Source: Sycobia sp. Sy_11 (lineage: Eukaryota > Arthropoda > Insecta > Hymenoptera > Epichrysomallidae). From it: 64,000 nt of DNA. Shown piece after piece: positions 1 to 13,549 of the stretch. Made by a program: the position numbers and the translations under genes. The notes under the pieces were generated by a model, which was not told where the DNA came from, made no database searches, and worked only from the letters and a program-made list of their open reading frames with translations. Every line of letters begins with the position of its first letter. Positions within the stretch are counted from its first letter, which is position 1. The stretch lies in the NCBI GenBank assembly GCA_018907035.1, contig JACCIC010000002.1, forward strand, positions 8,756,501-8,820,500, given 5' to 3'.

Positions 1-2480
1 AATTTCTAGTTTAAATATAGAGTTTTATAACGGTTCCATAAAATCCTAAAAAACTGTCGGAAAGAACGTTTCACCGCAATCTAAGAAATAGTTAATAATC
101 ATGGCAATTTTGTAATACTTGTTCAGTATTAATTGGTATAATCAAAAAAAGTAAATGTGATGTATATACATCAGGAATATTTACCATACTTTACTCGTAT
201 CTTGAATCGTGAAGACATTTTGCAAAAGTTGACAAGAACCATTCAAAAATGCGAAAGTTCCATTGCGAACAAGCATACGACTTTGCTGTGAAGTTTTGTT
301 GTATACCACATATATAAGGCGTATATCGTAATTTTGTATTATTAGTTGATTTGAGATTCCATAGAATTATTCAAATACTTATTCACCAAATTTAAAAATG
401 CCTTGGGCATAAGGAAAATCCGAGAATTTTTCGAATAACTCTCCGAAAGAAATTTTTTCTGCTATTGCTAGCACTGATCGTGAACACTAATTGTGGCCAT
501 TACAATTATTATGATGATGGACTGATGGAAATTATCGGAATAAATAAATACAAGTTTTATTATTACAGGGTCACCATTTAATTCACTTCGACGTTTCAGA
601 TGTTTGTACCAAAAAAAAACAGACCGGAGTATTTATTGATACTGATATCGATAGAACGAGTGATTAGTTAAAATTAAAAATGTAAATTGCATGGACTAAT
701 AAAGCAAACTAATAAATATTTTTATGGGTTTGAATTTTTTTGGAAAAATTAATATATTTATAATGTGATGATCAGACTCCCTTATTGATTTGGTTTGCAA
801 ACGCGGAAATTTTTGGTAATAGGATATTTAGATTGTCCTTTACTAACACAATTATTTCTTATTAGAATATTGCAGGTTAGTCTATTTTTCACTATAGAAT
901 TATATTCTTTTATAAGAAAAAAAATTAAAAATTTCTGAAATATTTTTAAACTGAAATGTTTTATGTTGAAATACTGGAATATCAGGGTGAAATCATATTT
1001 TTGAAAAATGTTACCTATAAATTTGTAGAGTGACAAAAACCCTATCTGAAATTTTAACTTCAACTAAAAAATAATTTATTCAGTTATGTATTCATGTTAT
1101 AATATGATTATATATACATTGACGTACAAGATCATTTTCATAGGTAAAAATATCAGCAATGTCAAAATTAACAAGTCATATTTTAAGTAAAGTTTATTTT
1201 AATCCAACGATGCCAAGTGTTCCATGGTCTACTATATTAATTTTTAACATTTATACAAGACGAACAGAACTAAACTTTAATTCGTGCAATCAATCTATTA
1301 CGATTTTTACGCGATTCCAAGCTGTAAGCGTCTATCACCATTAGATGTTGAAGGCTCGAATTCGAACTCTAAATTACCTATGATTGTCAAGATTTTGCAA
1401 GTACGCGCAATTGCCAAATCGGTTTCGCTGATTAAAACTGAGAGTTCCAAATTTTTTACGGACATAATAAGGATACATAATATTTCAACGTAAAACGTTC
1501 CGTTCTTTTTATTTCGTACGATCTTGAAATTAAAGTTTAAGATCATTTTAAAGATCATTGTCGGATAATCCACCGCGCTATAAACTATTCGTCTAATTAT
1601 CGGTGTAACGAATCGACTTTTTCGGTAGTAATAAAATTAGAAATGAAGTTTCAAAAAAAAACAAACCTCAGAATTTTATAACGCTATCATTTTCCAACGG
1701 CGTTTTCCGTTGTGTTTCAGATGGACAAAAATTTGCATTACTTTTCAACTACAATTATAAATATCCGTGTCGTCGACAAAATTAAGAATGTAAAATTTAA
1801 TTTTCCGAAACTAAACATTGTATTGCAATTAAAATGTAGGACGATATGCGTGAGAACAATATAAGTTACCGAAACGTTAAAATAAAACGATATAGAGAAC
1901 GTAAGAAAGAGCGTCTTTGTAGAATATATTATACATATTTAGATAGCGTTGATAGATTCCAGTTTTGGGCATTCGCCTGACGGATTGCCTACTGATAGGC
2001 GTTATAAAGCCGATGGCAGATTAATATTATATAGTAATTATTAATAGTATTATATATTTATATATAAGCTAAGAAATACTTTTCATGAGCTTACAATTAT
2101 ATAAAATAATATATTTATAATTAAATAATTAAACAATGAGAGTCGGACTGTCCTTGTTTACAGACACCCCCCATAGAATCTGAAATATCAATAAAAATTA
2201 GCCAATGTGTTATTGTTAGTTTACTTTACAATAGTTGACAGAAGTACAATTTTCAAATTTGTGCGCGTGTGTGTGTAGATTATAGAGAATCTTGAATGAT
2301 TCCAGATTGACACTCTTACGAATTTCTGTCAAAACAGCAGCGCTTCGAACCACCGACGGCCGAAGCAATTGTGTCTTAGCTCGTTATTTGATGAATTTTT
2401 ATTTGCGTTTACGCGATCGACACTATCTTTAATTATTATTATTTTTATTATCTGTATTTTCGAGCTTGTTACGGCGATGA
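1..2480. other. AT-rich sequence without recognisable genes
   Basis: Only short open frames without domain signatures are present. I see no RNA gene or inverted-repeat element here. Confidence 0.6.
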
Positions 2481-2682
2481 AGAGACTGGAACAATCCTAA
2501 TCTGCCGCGCATTATTATCCATATTTACACAGAAACGTTATGGACGGTGGTGGGGGGCTAATAAACGCGGAAAAAGGGAAGAAGAAGCTCGCGACTCGAT
2601 CGATTATGCAAATTCGATGGATAACAGATATATACGCGCGTACCCGCGAAAAGAAGGAGCAGTCCGCGGGCTTAGTCCGCGT

Positions 2683-2721
<39 letters not shown>

Positions 2722-3330
2722 CATATACTGCTTCCCGCGCACGACATAATAAATATAGTACGCAGTGCGCGGCCCTGTGGTGGCTTATCGGAGCTCGAGC
2801 TGCCGGGTCGTTCTTACATTTATATGTTTACATACATACGTACATGCGCGGGGTACGCCAGATCGCGGTGCTCATACACCTTTTCGCGCGCCACTTCCCA
2901 TGTGCCACATAATCTCCCCGCGGCGCGCAGTGACGCAATGTGCAAGCGCGGAATCAGCGAAGATAGAGAAAGAAAGAGAGAGAGAGAGAGAGGGGGGGAG
3001 GGGGATTATATACCGTTCGAGATTACGTGCGAATTTCGACTTGGCGGCCGGGAGGTCGCGTAATTTAAGAAGCAACGGGTTATTAAGCGGCGCCGCCTGA
3101 TTTCTTTCTTCGGTAGCCTGCTTAGGGGGCAGGGGACACAGGGAATGGGAATTAATTAATCGTTCGTATAAATAAAGGACAAGCCCGGGATAGCCGGGTG
3201 CGCGTCTATATATATACATCGCGTGGTATGGTAATGATGAATAATTTGGCTTTTGCGTTGTATGTTGGGATTTAAAGCGGCTTTGCTTGTTTTTCCATAT
3301 ATGCATGTAAGCTCAGAGTCGTAAATTACT
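2480..3330. other. CpG-dense block with microsatellites
   Basis: GC-rich sequence contains an (AC)n tract at 2685-2718 and a (GA)n tract near 2972-2992 followed by a G run. Overlapping open frames here are by-products of base composition and repeats. It could be a promoter region, but no exon can be defined. Confidence 0.35.
2685..2718. repeat. (AC)17 microsatellite
   Basis: Uninterrupted AC dinucleotide run. Confidence 0.95.
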
Positions 3331-3390
3331 CGACGTGCATTTGGGAATGGATTGTTCTTTATGTAGGAAAATGTGATGGAAGAAATAATA

Positions 3391-3393
<3 letters not shown>

Positions 3394-3446
<53 letters not shown>

Positions 3447-3454
3447 ATATATAT
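3394..3454. repeat. (TA)n microsatellite with TATG interruptions
   Basis: TA run of about 40 bp followed by TATG repeats and a second short TA run. Confidence 0.95.
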
Positions 3455-3935
3455 GATCATCACTATTTCGTGATAAGGTTTTCTTAATTTAACGTACTTT
3501 TCCTGTAATTAAGTTTTATAAAAGTACGTCTAAAACTATTTTTTTTGTTTTTAAATAAAACATTTTTAAAAAAGTCCTTACAAATCATTATTGTGAAAAT
3601 ATGATTCACTAAAAAGTTTTGTGTATTAATAATATAATAGGTATTCCATTTTTGGCTTCAACTTAAAAAGATTATATTTAAAAAAGTTACACTATATCTG
3701 AGAGTTAATAGAAAATAAAGATATACCCTTCCTATAGAGAATGTAGTAGCTTGTAATTGGGATATTAGGATAGCTAATATCCAATACTGTGTCAGGTGCA
3801 AACAATTCTTTCTTATTCTAAGACATTACACATAAATGCTTACAGTGTGGACGGAAGTGTCGGATTATTTCTCTTTTAGATCTCTTGGACTTGTAGATTA
3901 GTACGAGTGCGAACAAATTAATGATTAATATTGAT

Positions 3936-4340
3936 CTATTTGGCAGACCGCTTACTCGCTAATAGCTGACTCTGAGATAGTTGAAGTGGTAGGACCGTAA
4001 ACTGATTTAGAGTGGTTGGAATAGTGGTAGAATAGTAGTCATAGTGGTTAGAATACCACCCTGATTGATATATTTCGTTAATATAAAAATATATAAGATC
4101 TGAAAACTTTAAAAGATTAAGAAATAGCCTTTCGCAAAAATATGGTGCAAGACGGACGCCTGAAAGACTACAAGAAAATAATTGTATCGGATGACAGTAC
4201 TCTGCGTGGAATTTATATTGGACTATACCATGACTATACTCTACAAACCAGATATTTTTATCTCTTAGGCCAAGTTTAAGTTGTATTTGGAAATACGATA
4301 TACTAAAATTGCCATTCAATCTTTGGAACCATGATTTCAA
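3936..4340 (-). other. Unassigned 134-codon open frame
   Basis: This minus-strand frame is the longest in the first 25 kb but matches no family I can name. It has no clear start context and no splice-site pairing I could confirm. The surrounding 3,700-5,050 region is less AT-rich than average and may be a decayed gene or mobile element. Confidence 0.12.
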
Positions 4341-6263
4341 ATGACTAATCAGAGGAGCCGTCCATCGATTCTCCTCTTAGCCTTTTGTTATTTAGTTATT
4401 GGATTGTCTCTAGCCTAGTCGATAATCTTTTCCTTTTCTGATTGTTGGTCACTGACGATAACATGTGGGATAAGAACCACCATGTATATGGTTGCGATAC
4501 GTAAATACGTCACTGCACTGCTACCATTATTTTTTTTGTATAATGCATCGATCCATAATCCGCTTCATATGGCAAGATGGATTTGGCTGAACATTTTGCC
4601 TGTAGTGCAAGGAGCAATATTTACCATGACCTGCTAAATTATGCTGTCAATCTAGAAGTTCTGTAAATCGCTTTTTTTATTTGCTCCCAGAAGCTTAATT
4701 GGAAATCAAGCGTCACCTATAGAGTGATTTACATACCATCTACGTTGGAATATTCGCTATACTTTAAAAGCATGATCTCTGTCATCGCTGCTGTTAGGTT
4801 AATCCTATTATTTTACATCAATTTTGTTACCCAACGGATGTCTTAATTAACTTGCACCTATAAAGCGTCATAATGACGAGTAGCGATGACAGTTGCTACA
4901 TTATCTGTGCATTTAAATAGAAAGGCGGTTTGAACGATTCGAACTGGGAGGATTCCGTCAAATCAAATACTTCACAAATTGGATCTGAGCATAGAGCCTC
5001 TGCCGCCCCAGAATTGAGCGTTATATTTCTTCAAATAATATTGTGTATAATTTTTTTTAACGGAAATTCAATCGACAAATCTTTTTGATCTCTTCTTATA
5101 CCTTACAATATATGGTATGGGAGAGTTACACAGTAGGATGCATGTTACTCTAATTATGTGCAAAGGTTAATAAGATGATAGATCTCGTATTCAAATTGCA
5201 TATGGTCTTCCAATCTAGCAGTGGAATTTGAATATCACTTAGGACGCATTACTGATAACTCCATAATACCTTTAACTTGTCTTCTCATCGAGTTTAGTCA
5301 TTTTATCTTACTACACGAATTTTTATTTATAATTTTATATCTCCTTTTAATTTAAATTGATTTGCTTTATTATGACTGCACCTATAAGCTTGATAACCAG
5401 GTAAATTTTATTTAATTGCTTGGTTAAGTTAAGAGCAATATGAAAGAATTGAAAGAAAAAGAATAATTCGAAGTAAAATCTTCACCAATGGTCTAAAATG
5501 TAACAAGAAATTGTATTACCTTTTCTACTAGCTACGAAAAAATAGAAACTTGAAAGAAAAAGTTTTATTAAAATCGCAACCTAACTTTCACTGTCTATAG
5601 CAATAATCTACTTCTCTTTCAGATAGTTTTTGTTAGCCAGTTAAAGGTTTTAGCTATGTCTTTTTCAATTTTTTTAAACTTAAGAATTTTGGATCCAAAC
5701 CCATTGACATTTGCAAAAAGTTTAACGAAGTAAATGATATCCTATTTTGTACGTTTATTATACTATTATATTGTTATTATTTATTAAAACTTTACTTGCT
5801 ATTGAAAAAGTAGTTCATGAGTTTATTTATGAATAAATAAATAACAGCACAAATATTTACATAAATAAAGCCAGTTTATCAATAAATATTTTTCAACCAC
5901 CTCTAACAGTTCAAAATTTGTTGACTTCTCGTGAAGTAGAATAACAATAGCAATAACTCAAATCATGTATCATGTCAGTCTGGACGATAATAGTATTGAT
6001 CCCGAGCTGCTTGAGCAGTGCGTGCCAAAACATAATATGAATTGCAGATTTTAATCAAAAGTATATCGATATCGCCTTACTCGATCAAAGGAGGCTGCTA
6101 TACCTCTATAATAAGGGCCATCGCGTCGCGGTCGCGCGGCACAACGACCCATTATAAATATAACAATAATACTTTTGTTACGCTCGTAATTCGCTCAAGT
6201 CAAATTAAACATTGCGAATAATTTGATATCGGGCACGATATAAACGAGCTCTCGTCGTCTGAT

Positions 6264-6264
<1 letters not shown>

Positions 6265-6306
<42 letters not shown>
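6265..6306. repeat. (CT)21 microsatellite
   Basis: Uninterrupted CT run of 42 bp. Confidence 0.95.
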
Positions 6307-6309
<3 letters not shown>

Positions 6310-9059
6310 CAGTTAGCTTATATCCCCCATCCGCCCTACGCATAATACGTTACTGATATATCTGCGCAAATCCATACCGCGAATCGGTGCGGGGAGCAAG
6401 TGTGGGGGATATATCTGTGTATTCCTTTCGAGCGTCCACGCCGGCGTTGTCTGAACTACTCTTTCCACCTCATAACGTCGACGAATAAATTCCTTCGATT
6501 CTAGTCATCGAACGATTCTTCTAAAAGAAAATTACCAGATGAACACCTGGCTAAATTGATTATTATTACCCAACGTAGTTTTAAATAATACGTGACACAC
6601 ATTTTTTTTATCCAAGAAAAACGAGTGTTATCAATCTTGTTACGGGAATTGCAGCTACATGCTATAATTTTGAAACATTAGCGATAAAAATTCAAGTTTG
6701 ATTTTACGGCACACTGTACGTACGTCTTTTCCTTTCGAACATCTTTATTAACTGATATCATACTATTGTAAATAGGCAAGATTGGCAAGTTTTCGGCACA
6801 CTTGAAAGATTATTTTTATATTTGCAGAAAGTATCTTATTTTGTAATGGGATACCTTCCATTAATGGATACTAAGCTCTCATCCAGGCTATACTATTTTT
6901 TTTTAGAAATCATTAGTTTCTATAATCTTTAAAATTTTTCTAAAGAAAAATTTATCTTATTCTTACATATTAAAGTAATAGTACATGTTTCGCCGTGTGC
7001 CCAAAAAATTTCTATCGATTAGATACGTTTTTAGAGTTTAATTTTGCGTGTCGATATTATCTCTTAAAGAAATATTTTTTTTTTCAAAAGTAAAAATAAC
7101 TGCGAATCTTATCAATCGAAGTACTTTGAATAATGCAATTTTATTGTAAAACCGCCTTCACTTCTATTTTGAGCCTTATAACAAATGTGACAATTTTGAT
7201 TAACCTTATCCAGTCTCATACAATGATTACGGACAAATATCAAACTTCAACGGTCATTACTCCTCGCTTGGGTACGTCAATGATTTTTCCTCGCCCCCTG
7301 GTCCCGATCACAAGCCTGTCGTACATCCCAGCCATACAATGTGCATCGGACTTTAACAGCTAGGAAGGACTCTTGTTTTTATTCTTTGAGGGGGGGGGGG
7401 CACTTTGTACACCCAAAAATGGATCTCCAAAATTATGATCTCTTCGCAGCAACGCTCGTTTCACGATCCACCGATTCTGTTCCATAGGAAAGGGAGAAGG
7501 GGCGAATCTTAATTGCGAGTTATGGTTTCAATTTTCGGATAGAAGGCTGTCACGCTTATATTTCCGAAATCCAGGGATAACAATTCTACTGATGGAGTTC
7601 CAATTTCCGATAATCAAAAATCAAATGATTATTTAATTAATATCAAATGAATTTGATTTTTTTATTTGTATTTATTTATATTCGAACGGTATATATTTGC
7701 AACGGTTTGCAATGTGAAAAACAAGTCGTAATAATTAAAGAATTATATGGTATAGAATTTAAACAGGACTCTTTTCTTTTTGACGTATATATATATAAAT
7801 ATGCTGTCAATTGTCTTTAATTCTCGTAATACTGAGGATTAACACGAATAAAAATCTTTTTCGCACAATACACTTGTAATCGAAATTGGGATATGCATTA
7901 CATGCATGAACAGACAATGGTTAGAGTTTATTTAATTATTATATATTTTTAAATTGTATTATCAACAATACAGGCGCAGATTTTTACTGTTGTCCACGAT
8001 TAACGAAGACAGATAATAAATAATCTCGCGCAATTGGTACTTCTTGAATGGGAACTTGCATTGTTTACCACCTGGAGCGTTAGTATCACTTCGCACGATG
8101 CCTACGTAAAGGTATAATGGCTAGGTACCGTTGGAGATGAGCACTCGAGGGAAGGAGATCGGCATGGCATTTCGGTGGGATACAAAAGCATTCCAGAGGT
8201 ATATTTTGAATAATTATAGGTTCGAAGGTAAATTTTAAAAAATTTAGTCGAATTATGCGTGGATATTGTTTCTAAACGTAAAGTAGTTAACAGATATTTA
8301 AGGAACAAAAAACAAAGAACGTAGACTATCGCTGGCTTAATATTTTTCTGAGTAACTTCGTATGTTATTACTTTACTTATAGAAGAACCGTGCAATTTAA
8401 GACTTTTAAAAAAAATCAGTATCGAAATTAATTAATAAAATTGATTCAATTCATAAACTCAATTTGCATTCATTACCGGATTGATCAATATATTCGATAA
8501 GTATATAAAAGGAGTGGATGGTATAAGTCACATTTGTTTAATGTATATATAATCTTTTTTTATTAAATTTTATTAATTATAAATATATATTATTAAAAAA
8601 AATGTTATTAAAAAATCAAAATATAGATAAGATTAACAGTGTTGAGTAAGGAATATCATAATTTTCATGAGATGAACGTGAATGTAAGCTTTTGATAGAA
8701 TCAATCGTTTTCAAGAGGGTATTTTACTTATACAGAATATTCAAAGCAACTTTAAACATTATTTTGTTATATAATTTATGTATAGTTTATTCATAATTTT
8801 ATTCGAAAATTACATTTGCTGACTTCTCTCGTGGTTGCGGATTGGCTTTTTCTATACTTATCCTTTAAAATCTGCCGCACTATAGGGAAAATTATAGAAT
8901 TATTATTATTATACAGAGTAATAAAAACATTCCAGACTTACTAACCATATTTCGACGATTTATTACTGCTGCGATCGAATCGAAGACTAGCAAATGGATT
9001 TTGATCAAACCATACATCGAAAATGCCTCTTTATATTAAATTTGCCGCTGTAAAGTATA

Positions 9060-9720
9060 TTTCAAGGCCGTACGTAATTTTCCGCTACAACAACCGAGTA
9101 AGTGACATCGTCGCCGCTCAACATTCCGCGTCATCCACGCCGATGAAAATTGGCTGTCCCAACTGAAAGAAAAAAACGAAGCAACGCGATTTTCAGTTGT
9201 AAGAGGATTCGGGTTTTCAAGCGCCCTTATTCACTCATTAAGTCGGCATCTGCGACGGCGAGAAGCCATCGGCGAATTTAACTCCTTCGTTCTCGGGCCG
9301 ATCCATAAATCCCGCCTCGAATCAGATCTGAATCACGGTTGTAATATACGGCAATCGTCATTTATTACAGCCGAATAAAAAAATTTTTTTCTAATTGCAC
9401 ATCTTTACGAGCTGTTATTACCATCGCCCGAGAGCGCATGTATATGTACATACATACAGGTGCGAACGCCTGGGACGCCGCACGCGCAACCGGTGATTCC
9501 GACGCTATTTTCTTTTTTTTTTTTTTTTTTTTTTCACCGATCCGAGCGCGGACCCCGCGGCGCGATTCCACGAGATTTCCGAGAAGTCTAGCTTGCTTTT
9601 TCCGCGGCTCCGCTTATCGCGCGCCCCCTTCGAGTTCTCGTCGGAGTGAGTGAGTGTGTGTGAGTGTGTGTGTGTGTGTGTACAATACGCGGAGAGGATG
9701 AGAGACGGTGTCAGAGAAAA
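9060..9720. other. CpG-dense block with poly-T and GT repeats
   Basis: GC-rich sequence contains a 22-nt poly-T tract (9513-9534) and a GAGT/GT repeat (9646-9682). No coding exon was identified; frames here are compositional. Confidence 0.35.
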
Positions 9721-9940
9721 GAGCGAAATTAACAGAAGCATAGGGCCGTGCATTAAAAACAAAAATAAAGACGAGATTTAGAGAGGTGGCGCAGGATCAT
9801 ACTTGATGATCGACCAGTCGAACCGAATAATATATTTGTAATATGTAGCCGAGGCTAATGAACAGATGATCTGTCGAAACGAGGCGGTGCTCGGAACGAG
9901 TGACGAAGTCAATTTATAAGGGAACAAAGGTTTACAAAAT

Positions 9941-10195
9941 TTATTTGTTGAATGTTTTCTCAATAAAATCATTCTCACAAACAATTGGTCCGTGTCTTTC
10001 GATATACAGATTTAATCTATTTTCCATTTTACAATAAATACTAATATCGTTATAGCAATTTGTAACAATAAATAAGTCGGTAAAATTAGTAGCCGCTAAG
10101 GAACAGCATACCCATGATTCGAATGATAATTTGAAGATGCTTTTTTTATAAACGAATGCGTGAAACTTTAGTTTACGCAGTTTTTTAATGTCCAA
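9941..10195 (-). pseudogene. Possible Tc1-like transposase fragment
   Basis: An 84-codon minus-strand frame contains SWVCCSLAA, DLFIV and a following NDISIYCKMENRL. This loosely follows the Tc1-family pattern around WGCM.A.G.G.L.FI and the next helix. There is no catalytic DD34E motif to confirm it. This is a weak match read by eye. Confidence 0.2.
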
Positions 10196-10527
10196 AGTGC
10201 TAGATTTTTGATCAGTGCGTAAAAACTTTTGCTTATGTCACGATGTGAAAAACAGGCACGCTTATCTCAAGTGTAAAAAATGAGATTCCTTTAAGAAACG
10301 ATGATTGTGCGAGTCTTGCACACTCATTAAAATGACTGGTTAACCAATTACTTCTACATTTATTATATGTATTAAATATAAGAAAAAAAAATGAATGCCT
10401 TACCTGTATTAATCAAAAGATCCTTCATTCTCTTCATATTTAATTAATTATTGTACCAAATGTTATTATTTATTTTTCATGGAATTTGTTATGAGATTAG
10501 TTATGAAATTTTTTACTTTTGCACACT

Positions 10528-10562
10528 GTAAGTACTTGTACAGTACAGTACACAGTACTTAC
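10528..10562. repeat. Imperfect palindrome
   Basis: GTAAGTACTTGTAC and GTACACAGTACTTAC pair around a 6-nt centre. The region is rich in GTAC. There is no associated gene. Confidence 0.55.
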
Positions 10563-10609
10563 ACACTTTTAGAAAATCTCATATAAGATTTATGTTTACG
10601 AAGGGATAC

Positions 10610-10611
<2 letters not shown>

Positions 10612-10661
<50 letters not shown>
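10612..10661. repeat. (TA)n microsatellite
   Basis: Uninterrupted TA run of about 50 bp. Confidence 0.95.
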
Positions 10662-10662
<1 letters not shown>

Positions 10663-12505
10663 TTAAAAGTTATTTTAACTTATATATTTAAATAGTTGAC
10701 TACATTATATATAAATGAATTCCAAAATGTGTATAGTTTTTGGAACTTTTGTTTTCCTATGATATCAGACCATAAGATCGAGGAAGTACATATCACGGAG
10801 TACGTCAGATAACGAACAATAAAAATGAAATGAATCGAATTTCATTTATGAAGTGTATATGCAATGAAAATTAATCTTCAGTTTCTTAGTTAATCAATCA
10901 ACTCAGAAGCTTAACTATAATTTATAATTTATAATATTTGCAAAAAGTTATCGTGTGCTATTTTAAAACTTAAGAAATCATACATTGAAATTGTGAAAAA
11001 AGGGTGAAATGTTTGATGAGTATATTGAAAAAATAACTAATGAAATAAATAATACCATTTAATACATTAATTCATTTAAAAATAGGCCTGTAAGGTCCAT
11101 TTTAATATAAGAAGATAAGTTTCATAATCATTTTGAAATACAAGGAATTAGAACAAAAAATCAAGATATACAGTGCTGAATTGTGTGACCAGTATTTGGA
11201 TGGTAATTTAATTATTGAAAAGATTAAAAAAAGTTAAACGAGGATGCATGCATTGCATCAAATACGTGTTTATTTTACATTGTCTAAGTACAATGAGGCA
11301 ACTGTAAATATTGTGTGATGCCTTTTTTGTTAATAACATAGAACTAAATACTAAGAATCAATTAGGCTTATGCAGTAAAATAAAAGATAAAGTCAGTATA
11401 AATATTTACTTTTACAGATCCCATTAAAAATATATGTTCTTAGAGATCTACCAACATCATTAGAATAGAGCACCGCATAAAGAGCAACAAGTAACTATAT
11501 AATTAATCGAAAAGTCATTATACAGCTTGGCAAAAAAAATTTACTATTATACATACATAAGAAAACAAGTAAGAAAAAAATTTCAAAATAAACATAATAC
11601 ATATTTGGATAATTGACAAGTAATTAAGCGGAAGCCAACAGTAAGAATACCAACAGTTTTGTAGCGATCGACTAATATTTGCTAATAAAAAAAAGTTATG
11701 ACTGAATTCACCGCCAGGTTTTCATTGCAGATTCGAAGGCTGTATTCGCGCACAAACGAGTAAGAGATTGAGACGGAAAGACGATGGTTACAATCTTATT
11801 TGGTATTAGTTCCGTGTATCTGGAGGGAGGGGTTCTGAAACGATCGAAGCGCACACGGTGATCAAAATAATCTCAGCATATGCACCATCTATATATGTTA
11901 ATTTTGCAATTATTTAAAGCAATAAGTTATTATAATTGCTTGTTTCCTGTTATATAGATAATGGTAAAAAAAAATTGAGTCATTTAATTTTAAACTTCCC
12001 CGAAACCTCAATCGTGAATAAATCAGATCATAAAATTAATCATACCATTTGTATCACAGCTATGCCTTCCAATGCCTGCGTGATCTGAAAAAATTTAGAA
12101 TGAAATTTGTGTGCGAATAAATACTTCAATAAATAATTTAAATTTCTTCAAACTTATTCTGTATCTTTTATATAATGTTCTGTCTGTAAAATAATTGTTA
12201 TTTATGACTAATTACTTTTACCAACGAAAAAAATGGTGGCTATAATAACAACAACGACAGCAATAAAAACAATAATAATAGCGACAACAATAATAATACT
12301 AATAATAATAATAATTATTATATGTTTCTTAAACTAGATTTTTCACATTGATACAATTACATATTGAAATTAAAAAATTCAGGATTTCTGCTACATATCG
12401 ATTATATCAGTTGAATCTGACATCAGTCAAATAATATTAGTAAAGATTAACAGATATTTTTTTTGGTCGAGTTTCATTCTTATAGTTGCCGGACGAGAAT
12501 TTTAC

Positions 12506-12506
<1 letters not shown>

Positions 12507-12545
<39 letters not shown>
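12507..12545. repeat. (TG)n microsatellite
   Basis: Uninterrupted TG run of about 38 bp. Confidence 0.95.
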
Positions 12546-12546
<1 letters not shown>

Positions 12547-12624
12547 CTTATATTATTATTTTTTAATAGTGCGAATGCACGATGGCCGTAAATAATAATT
12601 GAACGATGAAAGGGTCTTGCTTGA

Positions 12625-13045
12625 AGTTCGATCGCAATTTATTATATGAAGAGCCTTGATCGAAGATTAATTCGAAGAGATTACAAATGTTGTTCTGCAG
12701 ACACACTCCGTATAATCACAGCGCTTTAGACTGGATCAAGAGAGGACGGTCCGCACTATGTCATGCCTTTATTGCTTCGGATTGGCAACTTCATTATTTA
12801 GAGACTGATTTAAAATTGGTAGTGTATTTGCGGTGTATTGGTGTGTGTTTGTGGGAGTGTATATATATGTGTGTATATATATTGAGTACTGAAAGGGAAA
12901 TGTAATTCTATATATTTATTGGAGGGCGTGTAATCTCTTTGGACGGAGCTCTTCAGTTGATTACGATCGAACTTCACTTACAGGTAAGCTCGTTTGATCG
13001 ATCAATTATATGAAGGGCCTCGTTCACAAGATTATAAATGTTGAT
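12625..13045. repeat. Diverged direct repeat pair
   Basis: A segment near 12630-12690 (TTATATGAAGAGCCTTGATC, then GATTACAAATGTTG) recurs near 12998-13042 (TTATATGAAGGGCCTCGTTC, then GATTATAAATGTTG) in the same orientation, about 370 bp apart. Confidence 0.5.
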
Positions 13046-13549
13046 GTGTGCGATTTTCGGTAGCAATTTAAAATATGTACCCAAAGTTTTTTCATCTTCT
13101 TATTAATCTTCTTTAAATAAACCAGTTCGTTCCTGTTTATACATTACATCCAATTTATCAAGGATAATTTATTAAAACTATATTACATTAAGTAATTTTA
13201 TGCTTAATGCAGTTAAAGTATGTTTTAATCAAATTTCTGGCTTCTGATTGTACGGACTTCCACTAAATTGATAAAAACATTCGGTTAATAAAAAAAAATT
13301 ATTGCTTTTTATTATCTAAACTTATGATAGATTTGAAATTTACTGAATTTCCTGCTCGTTTCATGGTGGGAAGAATAGCAAAAGTACTAATTTTTCAAGA
13401 ATAAAGTATCTCATGTCTTAGAAATGGAGCATCTTTTGTTCTTAAAATTTTACATGATGTAATTTATAGATAACTACAATTACGAAGGTTAATGTAAATC
13501 AAGGCCGTCATCGCCTAAATATCATTAGCTCTCCTTGTAACTAAGAAAG

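Larger units (their letters stand above)
3460..9050. other. Gene-poor AT-rich stretch
   Basis: Apart from the unassigned frame at 3936-4340, a (CT)21 tract at 6265-6306 and a G10 run near 7389-7399, I see no gene, RNA or clear mobile element. Confidence 0.5.
10200..12620. other. AT-rich stretch without genes
   Basis: It holds a (TA)n tract (10612-10661), the palindrome at 10528-10562, a degenerate AAY-type trinucleotide region near 12240-12320 and a (TG)n tract (12507-12545). Confidence 0.5.

Noticed and set aside
2617..3306. Overlapping 111-148-codon frames on both strands
   Set aside because: They run through (AC)n and (GA)n repeats and encode His-Thr and Arg-Glu runs; they are repeat artefacts.
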